Shown here piece after piece: positions 1-7,566 of a stretch of 22,304 nt of DNA. The notes under the pieces are model-generated. The model was not told the DNA's origin. It made no database searches and worked only from the letters and a program-made list of their open reading frames with translations. This DNA comes from Pseudomonadota bacterium. GTDB taxonomy: Bacteria; Pseudomonadota; Alphaproteobacteria; Sphingomonadales; Sphingomonadaceae. The stretch lies in contig JAEWCK010000004.1 in NCBI GenBank assembly GCA_023390675.1, positions 1 through 22,304 of the forward strand, given 5' to 3'. A program made the translations under genes and the position numbers. Within the stretch, counting starts at the first letter, position 1. Each line of letters begins with the position of its first letter.

Positions 1-320
1 TCGCCGGCAAGGAGGGCAATCCCAATGCGAGCGCCTATTCGGCGTCGAAGGCGGCGGTGATCGGCCTGACCAAGTCGCTCGGCAAGGAGCTCGCGGGCAA
101 GGGCGTGATCGCCAATGCGCTCACGCCCGCCACCTTCGAAAGCCCGATCCTCGCCCAGCTCCCGCAGAGCCAGGTCGATTACATGCGCTCGAAGATTCCG
201 ATGGGCCGCCTCGGCGAAATCGATGAATCGGCGGCGATGGTGTGCTTCATGGCCTCGGAGGAGTGCAGCTTCACCACCGCATCGACCTTCGACACCTCAG
301 GGGGAAGGACCACCTTCTGA
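1..320 (+). CDS. SDR-family sugar dehydrogenase, C-terminal part (5' end outside window)
   Basis: The reading frame is open from base 3 to the TGA at 318-320 and encodes the last 105 residues of a classical short-chain dehydrogenase/reductase. The catalytic Tyr-x-x-x-Lys is read as YSASK (Tyr codon at 36, Lys codon at 48), followed by the usual helix and the family's C-terminal 'DTSGGRTTF' ending, which corresponds to the D-x-SGG motif of this family. The Rossmann N-terminus lies upstream of the window. The gene overlaps the next one by a single base (TGATG). Its partner is a sugar-lactonase-type amidohydrolase, so oxidation of a free sugar to a lactone, or of a keto-deoxy sugar acid, is likely. 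Sphingomonas is known to use a non-phosphorylative L-rhamnose route with two SDR steps and a lactonase, and two rhamnosidases lie nearby. L-fucose or apiose dehydrogenase are alternatives. The family is certain; the substrate is inference. Confidence 0.88.
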   Translation, partial: AGKEGNPNASAYSASKAAVIGLTKSLGKELAGKGVIANALTPATFESPILAQLPQSQVDYMRSKIPMGRLGEIDESAAMVCFMASEECSFTTASTFDTSGGRTTF

Positions 321-1225
321 TGTCCGGCCGGCTCCCCTTCGTCGACGCGCACGTCCACCTCTGGGACCTGTCGCACATCCGCTATCCGTGGCTGATGCCG
401 CCCTTCGCCGATGACGGGCCCAATGGCAGCGTCGAACCGATCGCGCGCGATTACGGCCTCGACGACTATTTCGCCGACGCCGCGGGCTGGGAGGTGCGCG
501 GGATCGTGCATGTCGATGCGGGCGCCAACCCGGAAGATGCGCTGAAGGAGACCGACTGGCTGCAGGCGATGGCCGACGAGCGCGGCATGCCCAATGCGAT
601 CATTGCCTTTGCTGCGCTCGACGATCCGCAGGTGGAAAGCCTGCTCGCCGCGCACGCCGAACGGCGCAACGTCCGCGGCATCCGGCATATCGTCAACTGG
701 CACGCCGATCCGCGCCGCACCTATTCGCCGCGCGACGTGACCCGCGACGCGGCCTGGGCCAAGGGCTATGCGTTTCTCGGCAAATACGGGCTGAGCTTCG
801 ATCTGCAGGCCTATCCGGGCCAGTTCGTCCATCTCGCCGAGCTGGTCGCGCGGCATCCCGATGTGCCCGTCAGCATCAACCATGCCGGGATGATGGTCGG
901 CGCCGAGGGGCTCGAGGAGTGGCGCGCCGGGATGGCCGCGCTCGCCGCGCTGCCGCACGTTTCGGTCAAGATCTCGGGGATGGGCTTCGCCTTCCGCCCG
1001 TGGAGCATCGAGCAGGCGCGCCGCTACGTGCTCGAGACGATCGAGCTTTTCGGCCCCGGCCGCGCGATGTTCGCGAGCGATTTCCCGACCGACAAATTGT
1101 TCGGCAGCTTCGACCAGCATCTGGGCGCATACGAAGCGATCACCGCCGACTTCGCCGAGGACGAGCGCCGTGCGCTGTTCGCGGGCAACGCCAACCGCTT
1201 CTATCGGCTGGGGCTCGCGCTCTGA
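320..1225 (+). CDS. Amidohydrolase-2 family sugar lactonase (L-rhamnono/L-fucono-lactonase type)
   Basis: The protein has 301 residues, normal for COG3618-type lactonases. It is a metal-dependent TIM barrel: HxH at residues 11-13 (DAHVHLWD), His188 in SINHAG and Asp254 in the FASDFP motif near the C-terminus. The ATG at 320 is chosen because it couples to the upstream SDR stop (TGATG) and directly precedes the DAHVH strand; an in-frame upstream extension to 242 would overlap the SDR. Members of this family open 1,4- or 1,5-lactones of aldonic acids, as in L-fucose, L-rhamnose and galactarate pathways. Placed after an SDR and before a rhamnosidase, it most likely hydrolyses L-rhamnono-lactone in the cytoplasm. 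A role as an apionolactonase is possible, but the published apionolactonase as I recall it belongs to a different family. There is no signal peptide. Confidence 0.85.
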   Translation: MSGRLPFVDAHVHLWDLSHIRYPWLMPPFADDGPNGSVEPIARDYGLDDYFADAAGWEVRGIVHVDAGANPEDALKETDWLQAMADERGMPNAIIAFAALDDPQVESLLAAHAERRNVRGIRHIVNWHADPRRTYSPRDVTRDAAWAKGYAFLGKYGLSFDLQAYPGQFVHLAELVARHPDVPVSINHAGMMVGAEGLEEWRAGMAALAALPHVSVKISGMGFAFRPWSIEQARRYVLETIELFGPGRAMFASDFPTDKLFGSFDQHLGAYEAITADFAEDERRALFAGNANRFYRLGLAL

Positions 1226-1227
1226 CC

Positions 1228-4200
1228 ATGCGTATCGTCGATCTGCGTATCGAACATAGCGTCGATCTGCTCGGCACCGAGGCGGCGCGGCCGCGCCTGT
1301 CGTGGCGAATCGAGAGCGACGCGCCGGGCGCGGTGCAGACGCGCTACCGCATCCGCGCGCATACGGGCGAGGCGCTGCTGTGGGACAGCGGCGAGGTGGC
1401 GAGCGATGCCAGCTTCGACATTGCCTGGGGCGGCGCCCCGCTCGCATCGATGCAGCGCGTCTGGTGGTCGGTCGAAGCCGCCGACGCCGACGGCAATGTC
1501 GCGCAGTCCGAGCCGGCCTGGTTCGAGACCGGGCTGCTCGCGGCCGCGGACTGGCGCGCCGAGTGGATCGAGGCGGAGGACGATTTCGCCGCCGCCGATC
1601 GGGCGGCGGGCGTAAGCTGGGTGTGGAGCGAGACTGCGCTCGACGACCGCCCCCACGCCTTCCGCATGGATTTCGACGCGCCTGCCGATCTCGTGCGCGC
1701 CGAAGTGCTGATCGCGGGCAAGGACCATCTGCGCGGCGTCTGGGTCAACGGCGCCAGGTCGCCGCTCGACTGGCATTTCGACTGGGACACCTATCTCCCG
1801 TTCTGGGGCACGCTCGCGCCCTATGCGGGCGAAGTGAAGCCGGGGCGCAACAGCGTCTGCGCGCTGGTCGAGGCGGATACCGTCGGCTTCTTCCCGGTCG
1901 ATGGCGGCGCGTTCGCCGCGTTGATCCGCCTGCATCGCGCCGATGGCCGCGTCGATCGGATCGTGAGCAAGGCATTCCGCGTGATGCCCTCGCCTCCCCA
2001 GGGCTGGACCGAGCCGGGTTTCGATGCGAGCGGCTGGGCGGCGGTGGTGCCGAGCGGAGCGAACGTCCACAACGATCCGCGCCCGAGCGAGCCGGCGATG
2101 CTGTTGCGCACCGAATTCGCCGCCGATCGGCCGGTGGTCGCGGCGCGGCTCTATGCGACTGCGCTCGGTGCCTATGACGCGCGGATCAACGGCAGCCCCG
2201 TGTCGGACGCCATCCTTGCGCCCGAGATCAGCGTCGCGCGCGATCATGTGCTGTACCAGGTCTATGACGTCACCGATCTGATCCGGCCAGGCGCCAATGC
2301 GCTGGCCGCGACGGTGGGCGACGGCTGGTATGCGAGCCCGTTCGGCTGGCGGATCGAGCGCTACGGCTTCGGCCCCGCCCCGCGCCGCTTCCGCGCGCAA
2401 TTGCGGCTCGATTACGCCGATGGCGGCAGCGAATGGGTGACGACCGGCCCCGATTGGCAACTCGCGACTTCCGCGATCACGAAGTCCGAGATCTATGACG
2501 GCGAGACGCGCGACGCGCGACTGGAGCAGCGGGGCTGGGACCTGCCGGGCTTCGACGCGTCGGGCTGGGCGCAGGCGAAGCGAGGGCAGGCGCCCGATAC
2601 GCGCCTCATCGCCCAGACCTCGCCGCTGCTCGAACGCACCGGCACGCTCAGGGCGCGAAGCGTCAGCGAGCCGCAGCCTGGACGCTACGTCTTCGACTTC
2701 GGCCAGAACTTCCCCGGCTGGGTGCGCATCCGCGCCACCGGGCCGGCGGGCACGACGATCACCGCGAAGTTCGCCGAATTGCTCAATCCGGACGGCACCG
2801 CCGATCTCGCCAATCTCCGCCTCGCCAAGGCGACCGACAGCTTCACGCTCGCGGGCACGGGCGAGGAAACGTTCGAGCCGAGCTTCACCTATCACGGCTT
2901 CCGCTATGTCGAAGTCGCCGGCTATCCGGGCGTGCCGACGGCAGACGACATCATGGGCGTCGTCGTCCACAGCGCCTGCCGCGAGACCGGCGGGGTGACC
3001 TTCCACGACGCGCCTTTGCTCCAGACGATCTTCGACAACGCGCGCTGGAGTCAGCGCTCGAACTTCTTCGCGGTGCCCACCGATTGCCCGCAGCGCGACG
3101 AACGGATGGGCTGGATGGGCGACATCCAGGTGTTCATGGACGCCGCGGCGTTCAATATGGAAGTCGATCCCTTCATCCGCCGCTTCCTGCTCGAGGCGCG
3201 CGCGGCGCAGCGCAGCGACGGGGCCTATCCGATCGTGGTCCCCCAGCCGCTCTCCTTCCCCGACGTCGTGACGGCCGGGTGGAGCGAGGCAGGGATCATC
3301 CTGCCCTGGCAGCTCTGGCAGCGTTACGGCGACACCGCCGCGATCGACGAGAATTGGGACGCGATGGCGGGCTGGATGGCCTATGTCGCGCGCACCAATC
3401 CTGATGGAATCTGGCGCAACGATCGCGGGCTCGATCTGGGCGACTGGCTCTCGGCCGATGCGATCAAGCCCGACGACGAGACTACCCCGCGCGTGCTCTG
3501 CGCAACGGCCTACTGGGCCTGGTGTGCCGAGCTGATGGCCGAGATGGCCGAGGCTACCGGACGCGACGCCGACGGATGGCGCGAGTTGCGCGCGAAGATC
3601 GGCGAAGCGTTCGCCGCCGAGTTCGTCGCGGCCGACGGCACTGCCGGCAACGGCAGCCAGTGCAGCCAGGTGCTTGCGCTGTTCATGGGACTGGTACCCG
3701 AGGACCGGCGCGCTGCCGCGGCGGAAGTCCTCGCCGCCGACATCCGCGCGCGCGGCATGAAGCTGTCGACGGGCTTTCTCGGCACGCCCTATATCCTCGA
3801 CGTGCTCGCCGATGCCGGGCGCCACGACGAAGTCGCCGGGCTGCTGCTCCAGACCGGCTATCCGAGCTGGGGCTATATGCCCGCGCAGGGCGCGACGACG
3901 ATGTGGGAGCGCTGGAACGGAGACACCGGCGACCTGTCGATGAACAGCTACAATCACTATGCCTTCGGCGCGATTGTCGGCTTCTTCTACCGGCGGCTCG
4001 CGGGGATTGCGCCCGCGGCGCCCGGCTTTCGCCGCATCGCCGCGCGGCCGCTCTGGTATCTGGCGATCGGCCGCGTCTCGGCGCGCTACGAATCGATCGT
4101 CGGCACGATCGAGGCCGAGACCGACGGCGACGAAACCGGCCTCACTCGCTTCAAGCTGACCGTCCCCGCCAATACCATCGCCGAAGTCGAGCTGCCCGCG

Positions 4201-4260
4201 GGCTGGCCCGGCGGCAACCGGTTCGAGGTCGGCGCCGGCACCCACGAATTCACGCGATAG
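1228..4260 (+). CDS. GH78 alpha-L-rhamnosidase, no signal peptide
   Basis: This 1010-residue protein has the full GH78 layout: an N-terminal fibronectin/beta-sandwich part (about residues 1-110), carbohydrate-binding-like beta domains (about 120-500), an (alpha/alpha)6 catalytic barrel (about 560-910) and a C-terminal beta-sandwich. The signature DCPQRDERMGWMGD is at residues 619-632, with Glu625 and Asp632 in the region that holds the general acid, and WERWNGD contains Glu894 as candidate general base. It hydrolyses terminal alpha-L-rhamnosyl bonds by inversion. The ATG at 1228 lies 2 bases after the lactonase stop and starts directly with the family's N-terminal 'MRIVDLRIEH'. No hydrophobic leader precedes this, unlike the other glycosidases here, so the enzyme is predicted cytoplasmic and would act on small imported rhamnosides. 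Rhamnose released inside the cell could feed the preceding SDR and lactonase. Confidence 0.95.
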   Translation: MRIVDLRIEHSVDLLGTEAARPRLSWRIESDAPGAVQTRYRIRAHTGEALLWDSGEVASDASFDIAWGGAPLASMQRVWWSVEAADADGNVAQSEPAWFETGLLAAADWRAEWIEAEDDFAAADRAAGVSWVWSETALDDRPHAFRMDFDAPADLVRAEVLIAGKDHLRGVWVNGARSPLDWHFDWDTYLPFWGTLAPYAGEVKPGRNSVCALVEADTVGFFPVDGGAFAALIRLHRADGRVDRIVSKAFRVMPSPPQGWTEPGFDASGWAAVVPSGANVHNDPRPSEPAMLLRTEFAADRPVVAARLYATALGAYDARINGSPVSDAILAPEISVARDHVLYQVYDVTDLIRPGANALAATVGDGWYASPFGWRIERYGFGPAPRRFRAQLRLDYADGGSEWVTTGPDWQLATSAITKSEIYDGETRDARLEQRGWDLPGFDASGWAQAKRGQAPDTRLIAQTSPLLERTGTLRARSVSEPQPGRYVFDFGQNFPGWVRIRATGPAGTTITAKFAELLNPDGTADLANLRLAKATDSFTLAGTGEETFEPSFTYHGFRYVEVAGYPGVPTADDIMGVVVHSACRETGGVTFHDAPLLQTIFDNARWSQRSNFFAVPTDCPQRDERMGWMGDIQVFMDAAAFNMEVDPFIRRFLLEARAAQRSDGAYPIVVPQPLSFPDVVTAGWSEAGIILPWQLWQRYGDTAAIDENWDAMAGWMAYVARTNPDGIWRNDRGLDLGDWLSADAIKPDDETTPRVLCATAYWAWCAELMAEMAEATGRDADGWRELRAKIGEAFAAEFVAADGTAGNGSQCSQVLALFMGLVPEDRRAAAAEVLAADIRARGMKLSTGFLGTPYILDVLADAGRHDEVAGLLLQTGYPSWGYMPAQGATTMWERWNGDTGDLSMNSYNHYAFGAIVGFFYRRLAGIAPAAPGFRRIAARPLWYLAIGRVSARYESIVGTIEAETDGDETGLTRFKLTVPANTIAEVELPAGWPGGNRFEVGAGTHEFTR

Positions 4261-4277
4261 ACGAAGAGGAACTCTGC

Positions 4278-4949
4278 ATGCCCACGCTCGGACTCATCCA
4301 CAACTCGCCGATGCTCGCGGGCGTGTTCAACGAGATCGCGGCGCGGGTGATGCCCGCCGACGTCAAATTGCTCCACTTCGTCGACGAGAGCACGATCAAG
4401 AACACGATCGCCGCGGGCCACCTCCAGAAAGCGACGATGCGACAGGTGATCCGTCTCGTCGGCTCGGCGTTCGATGCGGGCTGTGATGTCGCGATGGTCA
4501 CCTGCTCGTCGATCGGCAAGGCAGTCGAGATGGCGGCAGAGCTGTACGACCAGCCCGTGCTCCGCGTCGATCGCGCTATGGCCGAAAAGGCCGTTGCGAC
4601 CGGCAAGCGGATCGGCGTGGTCGCGACGCTCCCGACCACGCTCAAGCCGACCGCCGACCTGATCCGCCGCGTCGCCGCCGGGCAGGGCAAGGAGATCGAG
4701 CTGGTCGAGCACCTCTGCGACGGCGCGTTCGAGGCGGTGATGGCCGGCGACGGCGCGACGCACGACCGGATCGTCGGCGAAGGGCTGACCGAAGGGATGA
4801 AGGGCGTCGATGCGATCGTCCTCGCCCAGGCCTCGATGGCGCGCGTGGTGGCGAGCCTGCCCGAAGGCGCCCTTTCCGCGCCGGTCTATGCCAGCCCCGA
4901 GCTCGGCATGATGCACGCGCGCGACGTGCTGGCGAGTCTCGGCAAATGA
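4278..4949 (+). CDS. Asp/Glu racemase superfamily protein with only one of the two catalytic cysteines
   Basis: The protein has 223 residues with the pseudo-symmetric fold of the Asp/Glu/hydantoin racemase superfamily. A GAGGA ribosome site at 4266-4270 supports the ATG at 4278. The first active-site cysteine is Cys76 in MVTCSSIG. The second half, where two-base racemases carry LGCT or LGC, reads IVLAQASMA (residues 180-188), with Gln184 at or next to the expected cysteine position. Classical racemization needs two thiols. Related one-cysteine members include arylmalonate decarboxylase, although that enzyme keeps the other cysteine. The gene sits between the rhamnosidase and a transporter and overlaps the transporter by 4 bases (ATGA), so a step in sugar-acid metabolism (isomerisation, decarboxylation or lyase chemistry) is more likely than amino-acid racemization. 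The true reaction is unknown. Confidence 0.8.
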   Translation: MPTLGLIHNSPMLAGVFNEIAARVMPADVKLLHFVDESTIKNTIAAGHLQKATMRQVIRLVGSAFDAGCDVAMVTCSSIGKAVEMAAELYDQPVLRVDRAMAEKAVATGKRIGVVATLPTTLKPTADLIRRVAAGQGKEIELVEHLCDGAFEAVMAGDGATHDRIVGEGLTEGMKGVDAIVLAQASMARVVASLPEGALSAPVYASPELGMMHARDVLASLGK

Positions 4950-6193
4950 AGAAGCGCCGCCTCGTCCTCGGCTTCCTCGCCGCGCTGTCGATCATCACCT
5001 TCATCGATCGGCTGGCGATCGCCGTCACCGGCCCGACGATGCAGAAGGATCTGGGCATCACTCCCGATCAATGGGGCTGGATCCTGAGCGCCTATGTCAT
5101 CGCCTATGCCGTGTTCGAGATCCCCTCGGGCGCGATGGGCGACAAGCACGGCTATCGCAAGGAGCTGACGCGGATCACGATCTGGTGGTCGTTCTTCACG
5201 GCGATCACCGCGGCGTGCCGCAACTTCTGGCAATTGGCCGCCGCGCGCTTCCTGTTCGGGCTCGGCGCCGCGGGCGCCTATCCCAACATGACCGGCGTTC
5301 TCTATCGCTGGCTCCCGGCGCGCGAGCGTGCGCGCGGCCAGGGCGTGGTCTGGGCGGCGAGCCGCTTCGGCGGCGCGCTCGCACCCTTGCTGCTGGTGCC
5401 GGCGAACAAATATCTCGGCTGGCAGGCAGTGTTCGTCATTCTCGGCGCGATCGGCTTCGTCTGGGCGCTGGCATGGCGGCGCTGGTTCCACGACCGGCCC
5501 GCCGAGCAGCCGGGCATCACTCCCGAGGAAGTCGCCGAGATCGGCAGCGACGATAGCGGCGGTCATGCCGGCACGCCGTGGCGGCGTTTGCTCGGCCTGC
5601 CCCAGCTCTGGCTGATCGCGCTCGCCTATCTGTTCTATGCGTTCGGCAGCTGGTTCTTCTTCGGCTGGTTCCCGACCTGGATGGTCAAGGGTGCGGGCTT
5701 CACCGTCGCGGAGATGGGGCTCTACGGCTCGATCCCGTTCCTGCTCGGCGTGGTCGGCAATCTGCTCGGCGGGATGCTGTGCGACCGGCTGGCGGCGCGG
5801 ATCGGCATCCGCAACGCCTATCGGCTGATCGCGAGCGTCTGCCTTGCGGTCACGGCGGGGTTGCTCGTCGCGATGAGCCTCGCAACCAGCAAGCTCGCCG
5901 TGGTCGTGCTGTCGGGCGCGGCGTTCATGGTGATGGACCTGATGCTGCCCGCCGCCTGGGCGATGTGCATGGCGATCGGCGGGCGCTACGGCGGCACTGC
6001 TTCGGGTGTGATGAACACCGCGGGCAATCTCGGCGGCTTCGTCTGCTCGGTGGCGTTCGGCTATGTCGTCGCGGCGACCGGCAATTACGATCTGCCGCTG
6101 CAAGGCGTGGCGGCGATGGTGCTGCTCGCCGCGTTGATCTTCGCGGCGATCGATTGCACCAAAGGCTTCGACCACAAGGCGGCGACGGTCTGA
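4946..6193 (+). CDS. MFS transporter, ACS (anion:cation symporter)-like, sugar acid or oligosaccharide uptake
   Basis: The protein has 415 residues with about twelve hydrophobic segments and a charged middle loop near residues 180-210, typical of the major facilitator superfamily. The loop between helices 2 and 3 carries the MFS motif A variant GDKHGYRKEL, and helix 4 has FLFGLGAAGAYPNMTG as in ACS-family hexuronate, glucarate and tartrate carriers. It overlaps the racemase-like gene by 4 bases (ATGA) and the apiosidase-like gene by 1 base (TGATG), so it should be translated with them. It probably brings a released sugar acid, sugar or small glycoside across the inner membrane by proton symport. 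With a cytoplasmic GH78 just upstream, a rhamnosyl-containing substrate or a uronate are the best guesses. No TonB-dependent receptor is present in the window, so outer-membrane import must be encoded elsewhere. Confidence 0.92.
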   Translation: MKKRRLVLGFLAALSIITFIDRLAIAVTGPTMQKDLGITPDQWGWILSAYVIAYAVFEIPSGAMGDKHGYRKELTRITIWWSFFTAITAACRNFWQLAAARFLFGLGAAGAYPNMTGVLYRWLPARERARGQGVVWAASRFGGALAPLLLVPANKYLGWQAVFVILGAIGFVWALAWRRWFHDRPAEQPGITPEEVAEIGSDDSGGHAGTPWRRLLGLPQLWLIALAYLFYAFGSWFFFGWFPTWMVKGAGFTVAEMGLYGSIPFLLGVVGNLLGGMLCDRLAARIGIRNAYRLIASVCLAVTAGLLVAMSLATSKLAVVVLSGAAFMVMDLMLPAAWAMCMAIGGRYGGTASGVMNTAGNLGGFVCSVAFGYVVAATGNYDLPLQGVAAMVLLAALIFAAIDCTKGFDHKAATV

Positions 6194-7566
6194 TGCGCTG
6201 GCTGGCCGCCGCCGCGCTGCTGCTGACGGCATCCGCCGCGTCCGCGCAGGATCGCACGCCGCCGCTCAGGGTCTCCGCGAACCACCGCTATCTGGAAGCC
6301 GGCGGCAAGCCCTTCTTCTGGCTGGGCGACACGGCCTGGCTGCTGCTCAAGATGAGCCGCGAGGATACCGAGCGCTACCTCGCCGCGCGCGAGGCGCAGG
6401 GCTTCAACGTCATCCAGGTGATGGCGCTGCACCAGGCGAAGATGGCCAATGTGATCGCGGGCCCGGCGCTGGTCGAGGGCGACCTCACGCGACCCCGCAC
6501 CACCCCCGGCAACGACCCCGGCAAGCCCGGCGAGTACGACTATTGGGACCATCTCGACTGGGTGATCGATCGCGCCGCCGCGCACGGCATCTATGTCGCG
6601 CTGGTGCCCGTCTGGGGCAATTTCATCGACACCCGCGCATTGAACGCCGAGACCGCGCCGGTGATCGGCCGCTTCTTCGCCGAGCGCTACAAGGGCAAGC
6701 CCAACCTCGTCTGGGTCAACGGCGGCGACCGCTATCCCGAGATGTCGTTCAAGGCGTGGCAGGCGCTGGGCAACACGATCAAGGCGATCGATCCGGATCA
6801 CCTGATGACCTTCCATCCCGCCGGCCGCGCCAGCTCGGCTTCCTTCTTCCACAGGGAGCCGTGGCTCGACTTCGACATGTATCAGTCCGGCCACATGGAT
6901 TACGCGCAGGACACGATGCTGTTCGCGCGCGGCGAGGACAATTGGGTCTACACGACCGACGATCTCTCGCGCTCGCCGCCCAAGCCGACGATCGACGGCG
7001 AGCCGAGCTACGAGAATATCCCGCACGGGCTCGACATCGTCCCCGAGCCGCGCTGGCAGGCGGCGGACGTGCGACGCTACGAGTGGTGGTCGGTGCTCGC
7101 GGGCGCCTTCGGGCATACCTATGGCGAGAACAGCGTGATGCAGTTCTTCGTGAAGGGCACGCAGGCCAATGCCTATTGGCCCTCGCTGTCCTGGACCGAG
7201 GCACTCGACGCGCCGGGCGCGACGCAGATGCATTACCTGAAGGACCTGCTCCTCTCGCGCCCGTTCTTCGAGCGCGTTCCCGACCAGTCGCTGATCGCCG
7301 ACAGCGGCCCGCGCTACGAGCGCGTCGCGGCGACGCGGGGGCGGAGCTACGCGATCGCCTACACGTACACCGGTCGCACCTTCCACGTCCGAATGGGCAA
7401 GATCAGCGGCGCCCGGGTCCGCGCCGCATGGTTCGATCCGCGTACCGGAAAAACCACCACGATCGGCACTTTCGCCAACAACGGAATCCGCCTGTTCGAC
7501 CCGCCCGGCGAGCCCAATCCGGGCAACGACTGGGCGCTCATCCTCGACGATGCGGGAAGCAAGTGA
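6193..7566 (+). CDS. GH140-like apiosidase (DUF4038 domain), secreted
   Basis: The protein has 457 residues. A type I signal peptide is clear: MRW, a hydrophobic core and cleavage after ASA (residue 18) before Gln. Residues about 25-350 form a DUF4038-type TIM barrel that opens with FFWLGDTAWLLL. Two acidic residues fit the retaining pair of GH140: Asp179 in WVNGGDRYP (acid/base) and Glu270 in TIDGEPSYE (nucleophile). The last ~90 residues fit the small collagen-binding-like beta-sandwich often attached to this barrel. The characterised GH140 enzyme, BT1012 of Bacteroides thetaiotaomicron, cleaves the apiose-galacturonate bond of rhamnogalacturonan II. The RLP, kinase and SDR on the opposite strand support an apiose-related role. 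The start is fixed by the TGATG overlap with the transporter, and the stop overlaps the GH42 start in the same way. Family assignment is strong; apiose specificity is inferred because DUF4038 proteins are diverse. Confidence 0.85.
   Translation: MRWLAAAALLLTASAASAQDRTPPLRVSANHRYLEAGGKPFFWLGDTAWLLLKMSREDTERYLAAREAQGFNVIQVMALHQAKMANVIAGPALVEGDLTRPRTTPGNDPGKPGEYDYWDHLDWVIDRAAAHGIYVALVPVWGNFIDTRALNAETAPVIGRFFAERYKGKPNLVWVNGGDRYPEMSFKAWQALGNTIKAIDPDHLMTFHPAGRASSASFFHREPWLDFDMYQSGHMDYAQDTMLFARGEDNWVYTTDDLSRSPPKPTIDGEPSYENIPHGLDIVPEPRWQAADVRRYEWWSVLAGAFGHTYGENSVMQFFVKGTQANAYWPSLSWTEALDAPGATQMHYLKDLLLSRPFFERVPDQSLIADSGPRYERVAATRGRSYAIAYTYTGRTFHVRMGKISGARVRAAWFDPRTGKTTTIGTFANNGIRLFDPPGEPNPGNDWALILDDAGSK

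Noticed and set aside
242..319. N-terminal extension of the lactonase to the ATG at 242
   Set aside because: It would overlap the C-terminus of the SDR by 78 bases; the coupled ATG at 320 directly precedes the conserved metal-binding strand.
1201..4245. 1014-residue open frame on the minus strand opposite GH78
   Set aside because: Its composition is that of a shadow frame (Arg, Asp, His, Ile, Gly), and the sense strand carries all GH78 motifs.
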